A stretch of DNA of 64,000 nucleotides, taken from positions 620,001 through 684,000 of the forward strand of contig NZ_JABJQZ010000002.1 in assembly GCF_013155335.1 (NCBI RefSeq). Direction: 5' to 3'. A program made the translations under genes and the position numbers. The stretch is from Nocardioides sp. zg-1230 (GTDB taxonomy: Bacteria; Actinomycetota; Actinomycetes; Propionibacteriales; Nocardioidaceae). Shown in pieces: positions 44,950 through 54,400 of this stretch. The notes under the pieces are model-generated. The model searched no databases. It saw only the letters and a list, made by a program, of their open reading frames with translations, and was not told where the DNA came from. Position 1 is the first letter of the stretch; each line of letters begins with the position of its first letter.

Positions 44950-46119
44950 GTGCCGACCCTGACCGCCGCCCGCAACGCCGTGGGGCTGACGTTCTTCCTC
45001 AACGGTCTGGTCTTCGCCAGCTGGGTCTCCCGCATCCCCGAGGTGCGGTCCAGCTTCGATCTCACCAACGGCCAGCTCGGCCTGGTGCTCCTCGCCATCG
45101 CCCTGGGGTCGGTGCTCGCGCTGCCGACGACCGGCGCTGCCATCAACGCCCTGGGCACCGTGCGCATCGTGCGGCTCGGTGCGGCCGCGGCGACCATCGG
45201 GATGGCCGCTGCCGCGCTCGGGCTGGGCCACGTGCTGCCGCTGACCGTGGCCGGGCTCTTCGTCTACGGACTCGGCATCGGTGTGTGGGACGTGGCCATG
45301 AACGTCGAGGGAGCCGAGGTCGAGCGCGGCCTGAGGCGCACGATCATGCCGCGCTTCCACGCCGGCTTCAGCGGCGGCACGGTCGTCGGTGCCCTGGGTG
45401 GCGCGCTGCTCATCGAGCTCGACGTGCCCGCGGTGGCCCACCTCGTGGGTGTGGTGCTGGTCGCCATCGTGCTGGTCTGGCGCACGTCGCCGTCCTTCCT
45501 GCCGGTCGCCGAACGGCACGAGCAGACCGCGTCCTCGGCAGCACGTGCCTGGCTCGAGCCGCGCACGCTGCTCATCGGCGTGATGGTGCTGGCCCTGGCG
45601 ATGACCGAGGGCACGGCCAACGACTGGCTGGCCGTCGCGCTCGTCGACGGCCACGACGTCTCCCACGCGGTGGGGGTGGCCGGCTTCGCCGTCTTCGTCC
45701 TGGCGATGACCGCCGGCCGCTTCGCCGGGACCGGCCTCATCGACCGGTTCGGCCGCGTCGTCGTGCTGTGGGGCACCATGGCCCTCGCGGGGGCGGGTGT
45801 CCTGCTGATCGTCCTCGCGGACCAGCCCGCGCTGGTCGTGGTCGGCATCGTGCTCTGGGGCGTGGGCGCCTCGCTCGGCTTCCCCGTCGGCATGAGCGCC
45901 GCGGCCGACGACCCCGTCCGTGCGGCGTCGCGAGTCAGCGTGGTGTCGACCATCGGCTACGCGGCGTTCCTCGCGGGTCCGCCGCTCCTCGGTTTCGTCG
46001 GCGACGAGGTCGGCACGCTCAAGGCGCTGCTGGTGGTCGCCGTGCTCCTGATGCCCGCGGCCCTGGTCGTGCCGGCTGCCCGCGAGCAGCGGGTCACCGA
46101 GTCGGCGCGGGTCGGCTAG
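44950..46119 (+). CDS. MFS transporter
   Basis: The 389-residue protein has 12 predicted spans in two halves, similar in style to YbjJ/FucP-like carriers: FFLNGLVFASWVSRIPEVRSSFDLTNGQLGLVLLAIALGSV at the start and MTAGRFAGTGLIDRFGRVVVLWGTM in the second half. Substrate unknown; the divergent LacI regulator suggests a sugar. GTG 44950 follows GAGGAG at eight bases. The stop TAG overlaps the stop of the convergent GGDEF gene (CTAG). Confidence 0.85.
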   Translation: MPTLTAARNAVGLTFFLNGLVFASWVSRIPEVRSSFDLTNGQLGLVLLAIALGSVLALPTTGAAINALGTVRIVRLGAAAATIGMAAAALGLGHVLPLTVAGLFVYGLGIGVWDVAMNVEGAEVERGLRRTIMPRFHAGFSGGTVVGALGGALLIELDVPAVAHLVGVVLVAIVLVWRTSPSFLPVAERHEQTASSAARAWLEPRTLLIGVMVLALAMTEGTANDWLAVALVDGHDVSHAVGVAGFAVFVLAMTAGRFAGTGLIDRFGRVVVLWGTMALAGAGVLLIVLADQPALVVVGIVLWGVGASLGFPVGMSAAADDPVRAASRVSVVSTIGYAAFLAGPPLLGFVGDEVGTLKALLVVAVLLMPAALVVPAAREQRVTESARVG

Positions 46120-47090
46120 CAGGTCCGGGGACGGCGTTTGTCGGCGTAGGTCGCGGCCTCCGCGGCGGCCTCGGTCTTGACCATCGTGCCCGCCCGCTCG
46201 AGCGTGGCGGCACCGATCCCTGCCGAGAGTCCCGCAGCGGCCAGCTCGGAGCGGATCCGGTCGGTGTAGACGGCGACCTGGGAGGCCGTGGTCTGCGGGC
46301 ACAGGACCGCGAGCTCGTCGCCGTCGCGCCTGGCCACGACGTCGGTTCGGCGCGACGACGCACGCACCACCCGCGCGGCGCGGCGCAGGAGCGCGTCACC
46401 GGCGGCGTGACCGTCGCGGTCCTCGACCTGCTCGACGCCGTCGAGGTCGATCACCACGATGCTCGCGTGGTCGCCCAGCCGGTGGTGGCGAGCCTCCTCG
46501 GTCCGGCACGCGTGCCGCCACGAGCGCCGGTTGCGCAGCCCCGTCAGCGGATCGGTCTCCGACTCCTGCAGGGTCAGCTCGAGGCGACGCGCCAGGGACA
46601 CCGCCCGGCCGTCCAGCTCGCGGACCACGCCGAGCAGCTGGCCGAGCAGCTCCAGCAGCGGCGCCAGCTCGGAGAAGGACTCGGGCCGGGCCTCGCGGTC
46701 GAGGCCGCAGATCGTGCCGAAGAGGGTGCGGTCGCTGTTGTGGACCGGGATGCCCACGTAGCTCGCGACGCCGAGGGCGCGGGCCGCGCTGTTGGCGGAG
46801 TAGGCGGGGACGCGGGAGATGTCCGGCGCGACGCTCGGGGCCCCGGTCACCCACATCGCGTGGCAGAGCGAGTCCTTCCAGGCGGTCCCCCCGCCGACGG
46901 CGAGACCGAGGTCGTTGTCGGGCGCGACCTCCAGGTAGACCTGCCGCCCCTCGATGACCCGGGACACCGTCCAGAACCCCATCGGCACGTGGGTCTGCAG
47001 GTGGTCGAGGACCAGCCGGCAGGCGTCCTCGAAGCTGGTCATCGTGGCCAGCTGCGGGGGAGGGGCGACGGCGGAGCTCTGGGGGTGCAC
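46116..47090 (-). CDS. GAF-GGDEF protein (diguanylate cyclase family, degenerate signature)
   Basis: The 324-residue cytoplasmic protein has an N-terminal GAF sensor (about 20-170: CHAMWVTGAPSVAPDI, LGVASYVGIPVHNSD) and a C-terminal GGDEF domain (about 180-315). Substrate and metal features are present (SETDPLTGLRNRRSW, VIDLDGVEQVEDRDGHAAGDALL) as is the inhibitory RxxD (RRTD), but the signature is DGDEL (256-260) instead of GGDEF/GGEEF. It could be a weak cyclase or a c-di-GMP sensor. GTG 47090 follows a strong GAGGAG; ATG 47042 is the in-frame alternative. Confidence 0.8.
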   Translation of the reverse strand: MHPQSSAVAPPPQLATMTSFEDACRLVLDHLQTHVPMGFWTVSRVIEGRQVYLEVAPDNDLGLAVGGGTAWKDSLCHAMWVTGAPSVAPDISRVPAYSANSAARALGVASYVGIPVHNSDRTLFGTICGLDREARPESFSELAPLLELLGQLLGVVRELDGRAVSLARRLELTLQESETDPLTGLRNRRSWRHACRTEEARHHRLGDHASIVVIDLDGVEQVEDRDGHAAGDALLRRAARVVRASSRRTDVVARRDGDELAVLCPQTTASQVAVYTDRIRSELAAAGLSAGIGAATLERAGTMVKTEAAAEAATYADKRRPRTC

Positions 47091-47182
47091 GTCTCTCCTC
47101 GGAGCGTGTCGGTGATGTTCCAGAGCATTCTCGCCGCGAGGCGCCGTCCGCGCAGCCACTTGCACCAGGACGGCTCGCAGCC

Positions 47183-50100
47183 TCACTCCTCGAACAGGCC
47201 TCGGATGTCGTCGGCCGTGATGCCGGTCGACGTGGCGCCGCCGCCGTCGACGACCTTGGCGAAGAGCTCGGCCTTGCGCGCCTTGAGGGCCGTCACCTTC
47301 TCCTCGATGGTGTCGGTGGCCACCATCCGGTAGACGAGCACGTGCTTGTCCTGCCCGATCCGGTGGGCACGGTCCACCGCCTGCGCCTCGGCGGCGGGGT
47401 TCCACCAGGGATCGAGCAGGAAGACGTAGTCGGCCTCGGTGAGGGTCAGGCCGGTGCCGCCCGCCTTGAGGCTGATCAGGAACACCGGCGCCTCGCCGCG
47501 GCGGAAGGCCTCGATGACCTCCTCGCGGTCGCGTGTCGTGCCGTCGAGGTAGACGGTCGCGACACCCTCCTCGGTGAGCCGGTCGCGCACGCGGCGGAGG
47601 AAGGAGGTGAACGTGCTGAACACCAGGGAGCGGTGGCCCTCGGCGGTGATCTCGAGGAGGTGCTCGGCGAGCAGCTCGGTCTTCGCGGAGCCGACCCGGT
47701 CGTGGGCGAGGTCGACGAGCGCGGGGTCGAGGGCGAGCTGGCGCAGCCGGGTGAGTGCGCCGAAGATGGCCATCCGGTTGCGGTCGAAGTCGTCCACGAG
47801 CCCCAGGATCTTCTGGCGCTCCTTGGCGAGGTGGGTGTCGTAGATCCTGCGGTGGCGCGGCTCGAGCTCGACCTCGAGGACCTGCTCCTGCTTGGGCGGC
47901 AGCTCGGACGCGACGAGGTCCTTGGTGCGTCGCAGGACGAACGGACGGATGCGGGTGCGAAAGCGCTGGAGCGCCGCCTCGTCCCCGTCCTTCTCGACCG
48001 GGCCTACCACGACGTCGCGGAAGCGCCGCGAGGTGGGGTAGAGGCCGGGCGCGGTGATCGAGAGCAGCGCCCAGAGCTCCATCAGCCGGTTCTCGAAGGG
48101 GGTGCCCGTGACGGCGAGACGGAAGTCGGAGTCGATCGAGCGGACGGCGGCGTAGGTCTTGCCGAGGTGGTTCTTGACCTGCTGCGCCTCGTCGAGCACG
48201 AGTCCGCTCCATCGTCGCCCGGCGAACTGCTCGCGCTCGAGCCGCAGCATGGCGTAGGTGGTGACCACCACGTCGTGGGTGGCGGCGATCTGCGCCACGT
48301 CGTCGGTGCGGCGGCGTACGACGCCCACGCGGACGCCCGGCGCGTGGGTGACCGCCTGCTGGCGCCACGCCGTCACCACGCTGGTCGGCGCGACCACGAG
48401 GAAGGGCGCCTCGAGCCCGGAGGCACGCACGTGCTCGACGAGCGCGAGCACCTGCAACGTCTTGCCGAGGCCCATGTCGTCGGCCAGGATCCCGCCGAGC
48501 CCGTGGGCGTGCAGGAAGGCCAGCCACCAGAAGCCGTCGCGCTGGTAGGGGCGCAGCTCGGTCGTCAGGCTCGCCGGCGGGTCGGGACGCGGCAGCTCGG
48601 TGACGTCGCGCAGGGCGGTCGCCCGCTCGACCCAGGCCGCGGCCCGCCCGTCGACGACGCCGAGGTCGGCCAGCTCGGCCCACACGGCCAGGTCGTGGGA
48701 GCCCACGCTCAGGCGGTCAGTGTCCGACTCGCGCAGCTGGGCCGCCAGTGCCACCAGCTCGTGCAACCGGGCGAACTCGGGTCGGTCGAGCGTGACGTAG
48801 AGGCCGCTGGGCAGCACGAGGAACTCCTCGCCGAGCGTGAGGGCCGCCAGCACGTCGGGGAGCGGGACCTGCTCCCCGTCCACGCTGACCCGGACCTCCA
48901 GGTCCAACCAGTCGGTGTGGTCGGGCTGGGCCTCGGCGAGCACGAAGGCGATCTCGGGGTCCTCGGTCGACTCACGGAAGTCGGGAGGCGTGCGCTCCTC
49001 GACGTCGACGTCGGCGAGGGTGCGCAGGTGGGGGAGGTCGTGCAGGGCGAACGCGAGAGCGTCGCCTCCGGACACCGAGTCCGGCACCGGCCCCGACGGC
49101 GTGGCGGACGGTGCGAGCGAGTCGGGGAGCGTGGCGAGGATCGAGCGCTCTGCGGCAGGGTCGCGCATGCCGTCGAGCGGGTCGGTCGCGGCGAGGTCGC
49201 AGCGACGGTCGCCGTAGACCCACTGCCAGCGGAGCTCGGCCGAGGTCGACGACTGCCAGGCCACGGTCAGCGCGAGCCGGGGGCGGGGCGGCGCCGGCAC
49301 CTCCACGGAGCCGTCGGACGACTCGACCGTGAGGCTGCGCACCAAGGGTGCCACCGCCTCCAGGAAGGCGTCGCGGTCGTCACGCGGTGCGGTCACGCCC
49401 CGGCGGTCGAGGACGAGGTCCATCAGCGCGTCGTGGCACGGGTCGACCAGCTCGGCCAGCACCACCTCGTCGTCCTCGAACAGGGCCACGGACGTGGCGG
49501 GCCGACCGAGGGGGACCACCTCGCCCCCTCGCCAGCGTCGACCCTGCAGCCGCACGGAGACGTCGAGCCGCAGACCGTCGTCGGTCTCGACCAGGTCGGC
49601 CACGACCTCCGCCGGCTCCGGTGCGACGGTGACCGCCGCGAGCCCGGCGCCGGGGACGAGGGTGACCCCCTGTGAGACCGCGTGGCGCAGGGCCGGCACC
49701 AGTCGGTCGCCGTAGTCCTCCAGGGCGGAGGGGGCTCCGGCCACGAGGTAGGCGTGGCGGGCGACCAGGCCCCGGTGGAGGGCCCGCAGGGCGTCGACCT
49801 GGGCGGGCACGAAGCGCGAGGTCGCGACCGGCCCGGCGATGTCGCTCCACTCCGCGCCGCTGCGCGCCCACCCGCGTCGTGCCCCGGGCCGCACCGGGCG
49901 CATCGAGAGCTCGCCGGCCGTGCCGCGGGACCAGCGTGACGCCGGCCGCCTGCTGAGCTCGAGCCCGAGGCGCTGGCCGGTGAGCGTCGAGCGCGCCCGG
50001 GCCTCGAGGTCGCCCGTCAGCCGGCCGAGCTGGTGGCGCCAGGCCGGACCGGCGGCCGTGGGCGCGGGGGAACGCAGCGTCAGCGCGACGGCCGCGCCGT

Positions 50101-50359
50101 GCTTGCACATGCGGGCGACCGGGCACGAGCAGGCGCTGAAGACCCAGTCGACTGCCACGTCGACCTCGGCGTGGAACTGGACCTGGTAGGGGACGGGAGC
50201 AGTGCCCAGGACCGTCGCGGTGGCCGTCAGTGAGCTGTCGGTCTCGTGGACGACCTCGATCTCCTCGACCGCCTCGAGGTAGTGCCGGGCGCGGGCCAGC
50301 GTGCCGGGGTCGAAGAACCCGGCCAGGTAGGCGTCGGTGAGCGCGTGGCGGATGTCCAT
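47183..50359 (-). CDS. SWIM zinc finger-SNF2 family helicase
   Basis: The 1058-residue protein opens with a SWIM zinc finger, Cys77-x-Cys79 and Cys85-x-His87 in CSCPVARMCKHG. A long middle region of unknown fold follows, then a two-lobed SNF2 ATPase: DDMGLGKTLQ (about 625-635), VVTTYAMLR, the DEAQ box in LVLDEAQQVKNHLGKTY, FRLAVTGTPFENRL, and the helicase C lobe with VFSTFTSFLRRVRDRL, LISLKAGGTGLTLTEADYVFLLDPWWNPAAEAQAVDRAHRIGQ. Such proteins translocate on double-stranded DNA and are linked to repair or transcription, and some accompany defence loci. No defence genes are near. Usual bacterial length. Confidence 0.9.
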   Translation of the reverse strand: MDIRHALTDAYLAGFFDPGTLARARHYLEAVEEIEVVHETDSSLTATATVLGTAPVPYQVQFHAEVDVAVDWVFSACSCPVARMCKHGAAVALTLRSPAPTAAGPAWRHQLGRLTGDLEARARSTLTGQRLGLELSRRPASRWSRGTAGELSMRPVRPGARRGWARSGAEWSDIAGPVATSRFVPAQVDALRALHRGLVARHAYLVAGAPSALEDYGDRLVPALRHAVSQGVTLVPGAGLAAVTVAPEPAEVVADLVETDDGLRLDVSVRLQGRRWRGGEVVPLGRPATSVALFEDDEVVLAELVDPCHDALMDLVLDRRGVTAPRDDRDAFLEAVAPLVRSLTVESSDGSVEVPAPPRPRLALTVAWQSSTSAELRWQWVYGDRRCDLAATDPLDGMRDPAAERSILATLPDSLAPSATPSGPVPDSVSGGDALAFALHDLPHLRTLADVDVEERTPPDFRESTEDPEIAFVLAEAQPDHTDWLDLEVRVSVDGEQVPLPDVLAALTLGEEFLVLPSGLYVTLDRPEFARLHELVALAAQLRESDTDRLSVGSHDLAVWAELADLGVVDGRAAAWVERATALRDVTELPRPDPPASLTTELRPYQRDGFWWLAFLHAHGLGGILADDMGLGKTLQVLALVEHVRASGLEAPFLVVAPTSVVTAWRQQAVTHAPGVRVGVVRRRTDDVAQIAATHDVVVTTYAMLRLEREQFAGRRWSGLVLDEAQQVKNHLGKTYAAVRSIDSDFRLAVTGTPFENRLMELWALLSITAPGLYPTSRRFRDVVVGPVEKDGDEAALQRFRTRIRPFVLRRTKDLVASELPPKQEQVLEVELEPRHRRIYDTHLAKERQKILGLVDDFDRNRMAIFGALTRLRQLALDPALVDLAHDRVGSAKTELLAEHLLEITAEGHRSLVFSTFTSFLRRVRDRLTEEGVATVYLDGTTRDREEVIEAFRRGEAPVFLISLKAGGTGLTLTEADYVFLLDPWWNPAAEAQAVDRAHRIGQDKHVLVYRMVATDTIEEKVTALKARKAELFAKVVDGGGATSTGITADDIRGLFEE

Positions 50360-50428
50360 GGGTGGCTCATCGTGTCACCGCGGGCCGACAGCGGGCAGGC
50401 GCTCTCCACAGCCCCCGGGCGGCGGTTG

Positions 50429-51001
50429 TCAGCGCTCGCCGCCGGGCACCCAGAGCACGTCGCCGTTCTCGCGGTTGGCGTGGCGGGCGAGGATGAACAG
50501 GAGGTCGGAGAGACGGTTGAGGTAGGTGATCGCGAGGACGTTCATGGTGTCCTCGTGCTCGGCCCAGGCCGCCCACCCGGCCCGCTCGGCACGGCGTACG
50601 ACGGTGCGGGCGACGTGGAGGTGGGCGGCCGCGGTGGTGCCGCCGTTGAGGATGAACGACCGCAGGGCCGGCAGGTCCTCGTTGTAGTGGTCGCACCACG
50701 CCTCGAGCCGGTCGACGTAGTCCTGCTCGACGCGCAGCGGGGGGTACGCCGGGTCGGGGACGACGGGCGTGGAGAAGTCGGCACCCACGTCGAAGAGGTC
50801 GTTCTGCACGCGGGTGAGGACCGTGACGACGTCGTCCTCGAGGCCGCCGTGAGCCAGCGCGACACCGATGTGGGCGTTGCCCTCGTCGACGCAGGCGTAC
50901 GCCTCGAGGCGCAGGTCGGTCTTCGAGGTCTCGCTCATGTCGCCGAGCCGGGTGCGTCCGGCGTCGCCGGTGCGGGTGTAGATGCGCGTCAGGTTGACCA
51001 T
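50429..51001 (-). CDS. Cob(I)alamin adenosyltransferase, PduO type
   Basis: Transfers adenosyl from ATP to cob(I)alamin, giving the coenzyme used by B12-dependent mutases such as the one at 63009. The 190-residue protein has the N-terminal TRIYTRTGDAGRTRLGD ATP motif, DEGNAHIGVALA, RVQNDLFDVGADFSTP, FILNGGTTAAAHLHVARTVVRRAER and NRLSDLLFILARHAN. ATG 51001 is seven bases from TAGGCT (51014-51009, minus strand), so the transcript is probably leaderless. Confidence 0.93.
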   Translation of the reverse strand: MVNLTRIYTRTGDAGRTRLGDMSETSKTDLRLEAYACVDEGNAHIGVALAHGGLEDDVVTVLTRVQNDLFDVGADFSTPVVPDPAYPPLRVEQDYVDRLEAWCDHYNEDLPALRSFILNGGTTAAAHLHVARTVVRRAERAGWAAWAEHEDTMNVLAITYLNRLSDLLFILARHANRENGDVLWVPGGER

Positions 51002-51083
51002 AGGGCTGAGCCTAACCGCCGGGACGCGCCGGAAAAGGTGAGGCATCGATGCAACCGAACGGGGTACAACTACGTCAGTAGCA

Positions 51084-51117
51084 GTGACAGGGGTCACGTT
51101 CAGGCGTCGGGGGACGC
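51084..51117 (+). promoter_or_regulatory. Two small hairpins in the STAS gene leader
   Basis: GTGAC-AGGG-GTCAC (51084-51097) and GGCGTC-GGG-GACGCC (51103-51117) lie in tandem just before the ribosome binding site of the gene at 51134. They may be a regulator site and a leader stem; neither has been matched to a known motif. Confidence 0.4.
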
Positions 51118-51133
51118 CGGTGAGGAGCACCGG

Positions 51134-51466
51134 ATGGACATCGTCTCGGACGTCGTCGCGGACATCGCGACGGACGGACACGTGCTCGTCCTGCACGGGG
51201 CCTTCGACGTGCGCAGCACGTGGGAGGTCCGCAACGCCATCTACGAGGTCATCGACGTGCTCGACGACGACGTCGTCATCGACATGACCGACGTGTCCAC
51301 GATCGACATGACCGCCCTGCGCCTGCTGGCGGTCGCAACCCGCCACGCCTGGCTCGCCGGCCACCACCTGACCGTCCGCAACCCCGGCCCGGCCGTGCGC
51401 CGGATGGTGCACCTGGCCCGGCTCGCGCACGCGATCGAGGTCGAGCGGGTCGCCGCCACCGCCTGA
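51134..51466 (+). CDS. STAS-domain protein, anti-sigma factor antagonist-like
   Basis: The 110-residue single STAS domain has the expected strand-helix pattern: HVLVLHGAFDVRSTWEVRNAIYEVIDVLDDDVVIDMTDVSTIDMTALRLLAVATRHAWLAGHHLTVRNP. In antagonists such as SpoIIAA/RsbV the regulatory serine lies in D-S-(S/T)-G. Here the equivalent is D-M-T-A, so the first serine is missing and a threonine may take its place. It could partner an unlinked anti-sigma factor. ATG 51134 follows GAGGAG. Confidence 0.75.
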   Translation: MDIVSDVVADIATDGHVLVLHGAFDVRSTWEVRNAIYEVIDVLDDDVVIDMTDVSTIDMTALRLLAVATRHAWLAGHHLTVRNPGPAVRRMVHLARLAHAIEVERVAATA

Positions 51467-51484
51467 GCACTGGGGCGACCCGTC

Positions 51485-51497
51485 CCGGTCGGACCGG
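51485..51497. terminator. Short stem between convergent STAS and giant-protein genes
   Basis: CCGGT (51485-51489) and ACCGG (51493-51497) form a five-bp stem ending two bases before the stop codon complement of the leftward gene. It is a weak terminator candidate in a 32-base gap. Confidence 0.3.
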
Positions 51498-51498
51498 C

Positions 51499-54400
51499 TC
51501 AGCCCGCCGGCACCACCTCGATCGCGGAGATCTTGGCCTGGTCGACCACGGAGTCGAGGTCGACGTCGACCTTCCCGTCGGTGACCTGGACCGTGTAGGA
51601 CTTCACCACCGCTGTCGCGGACCCGACGTCGGCGACGATGTCGTAGTTGTCCAGACGCAGCTGCCCCTCGACCGCCACGTCGAACACCCGCCGTCCGGTC
51701 CCGCCGGGCCCGCCTCCGGGGGCGCCGAAGTAGATCTCGGCGAAGTGCAACCGGACCGTGTAGGTCCCGTTCTGGACCGGGATGTCGTAGTCGATGCCAC
51801 CCGTCGCGGTGGAGTACTCCGACTGGTAGAGGACGTCGTCGGTTGTCCCGGCGACCGCGACGGCGTTGGTGTAGGTCTTGCCGCCCGTGCCGTACTGCTG
51901 CGCGCCCCATGCGACCCCGCCCGTGTTCACCGCCGGGCCGCCGGCGTTGATACGCACCGCAGCCTGCGCCCGCGGGGGCGTGGTGACGCTCGCGGTGGCT
52001 GACGGGGCTGAGGCGTTCTGGGAGGTGTCCACCGCGAGCACCCGGTAGGAGACCTGGGTGTTGCCCGGCGCTGCGGTGTCGAGCAGCGACAGCCCGGCCA
52101 CGGGGGTTGCGTTGACCCGCGTCCAGGAGGTCGCTCCGGCCGCCTGCCGCTCGACGACGTAGCCGCCGAGGTCGGCCGCGGCCACCTCGTTCCAGGTGAC
52201 CCGCACGTCGCTGCCCGTGACGGTCGCGGTGACGCCGGTGGGTGCCGCCGCGGGGGCGGTGGTGTCCGCCGAGGCGACGGGTGCGATGTTCGTCATCAGG
52301 AAGACGTTGTCCTGGTAGTCGCAGTTGGCGCTGCCGCCGCCGCACCCGTTCTGGACGAAGTCCTGCCCCACGATGTAGGCCCCGGGGACGGTGCGCCCCC
52401 CGATCTCGACCGGCCAGACGCGGATGCCGAGGTTGGCCGGGTCGCTCGACGTCGGCGCTTTGTTGCTGGTGTAGCCCGCGATCGTCAGCGGGAAGCTGCC
52501 GCCCGGGTTGGCCTGCCCCTGCTGGAAGGGGGCCGTCGCGGGCGCGGTGCCGCTTTGGGCCACCCGGGGGTAGAACGACTGGCCCCACGCGCCGTCGTGC
52601 GAGCCGGAGATCGGACTCGCGATGTTGTCGCCGGTCTCGCCGCAGCACCCGTGAAGCGCGGTCAGCTGGCGCGCGGTGACCGGCCGGGACGGGTCGAGCC
52701 GCTTCCAGAGCAGGGAGCGGACCTCGTCGCCCTGCAGCGGGCCGCTGTAGGCGTCCTCGAGCGGCTCGCCTATGGACGTGGTCCAGCCGAAGACCCGGGC
52801 GACCTCGGTCATGGTCGGCTCGACCCCGCCCTCGGGCTGCGGCTGCCAGTAGCCGCGCAGCTGAACGGGCAGCTCGGGCGCGTTGGCGGCGTTGGACGTG
52901 ACGGTCATGGTCGCGCCGTACGCGCCGCGACTGCCCGCCCCGCCGAACCGCACACGCAAGTCGTGGCTGGCACCCGGTGCGACCGTGAGCGGCAACGTGG
53001 TGTCGGGGGTGGTGAAGTTGGTCGTGCTGGTGCGCAGTCCCGGGGTGGGGTCGAGTGGAGCAGACAGGGCGAGGCCGGTCACGACGAGTGGGTCGTCGGG
53101 ATCGGTGTTGCTGATCCGCAACGTCGCGGTGTCGTGTGTGACGGCGTTCGCATGGCTGGGCGTGCTCGTGGACTTGTTGTTGAGGTGGTGCATGACGAGG
53201 AAGTCCTCGGCCATGCCGGGGACCACGGTGCCGTTGACCCGCTGCGCGTCCTGGTTGGCGATCGCGATCGCAGCCACGCTTCCGTCGACGATCGTGAGGG
53301 TGCGTGTGGCCGTGGTGTCGTTGCCGGCGGCGTCGGTGGCGGTGACGGTGACCGTGTGCGCGCCGAGCCCGGTGACCTCGAGGCGGTCGTCGGCCGGTCG
53401 GGTCACGTCCTTGCCGTCCAACGTCCAGTCGACGAACTCGATGCCCGACCCGCCGCGGTCGGTCACGTCGGCGACGACCGTCGCCGAGCGGACGTAGCCC
53501 CCAGCGCCGCTGACGCCCGTGACGGACAGGTCGACGGTCGGCGGGATGACGTCGACCTCCGACCCCGACGCGACGCTGACCCACTGCACCTTGGTGTTGC
53601 TGCCGGTGGAGGCAAGGGTGAGCCTGCCGTCGGCCACCTCGACCGTGGTAGTCGCCACCCGGTAGTCACCGGCGCCCGAGGGGACGAAGCCCGAGACGAG
53701 GGGCACCCCCTCGGCCGCGAGGCCGTGCGAGGAGTCGGCGTAGCCGGGGTCACCCACCGAGGCGGTGACGGTGTAGGTGCCGTCGGCGAGTGCGAGCTCC
53801 CACTCCCCGTCGACGACCCCGGCGACCTCGGTGTCGTCCACGATCATGAGCGTGCTCGTCAGTGGGTCCGGGTCTTGCGTGCGGACACGGGTGTCGGCGG
53901 TCTTGGCCGCCCCGCCCTCGGTGCGCACCCAGCCGTAGCCGCGCGCTTCGGTGAACAGCTCACCGGTGTCGGCCGACCATCCGGCCGGAGTCGGCGCGGA
54001 GGCGGGCTGGAAGCTCACCTGGGCGACCGTCTCCCCACCACCGCCGCTCGTGACGGGGGTGATCTCCAGGTAGTCGAGCTTGGTGTTGGTGCCGCCGACG
54101 GCGTCGACGGTGAGCTCGCCGTCGGCGACCTCGACGACCTGCGTGCCGGTCGCGTGGTGGCCCGCGCTCCCCGCCGGCCCGCTGGGAACGTGCGGGGCGG
54201 CGAGCAGCGGCACGCCCTCGATGCGCACCTGGTGGGCCTCGGGGTCGGCATTGGTGGCGGGGTCGCCCAGCGCGCCGGTCACCTGGTAGGTGCCGTCCGC
54301 CAGCGCGAGCTCCCACGTGCCGGTGTTGCAGTTGTTGGCCGTGCAGTTGGGTGCGCTCTGCTGCTGGTACTGCATGTGCATGAACGTGTCGAGGCGCTGG

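Noticed and set aside
44304..49675. Long plus-strand frames across the LacI, MFS, GGDEF and SNF2 genes
   Set aside because: Their products are Arg/Gly/Ala-rich with no motifs, while the annotated genes on these positions have clear families and starts.
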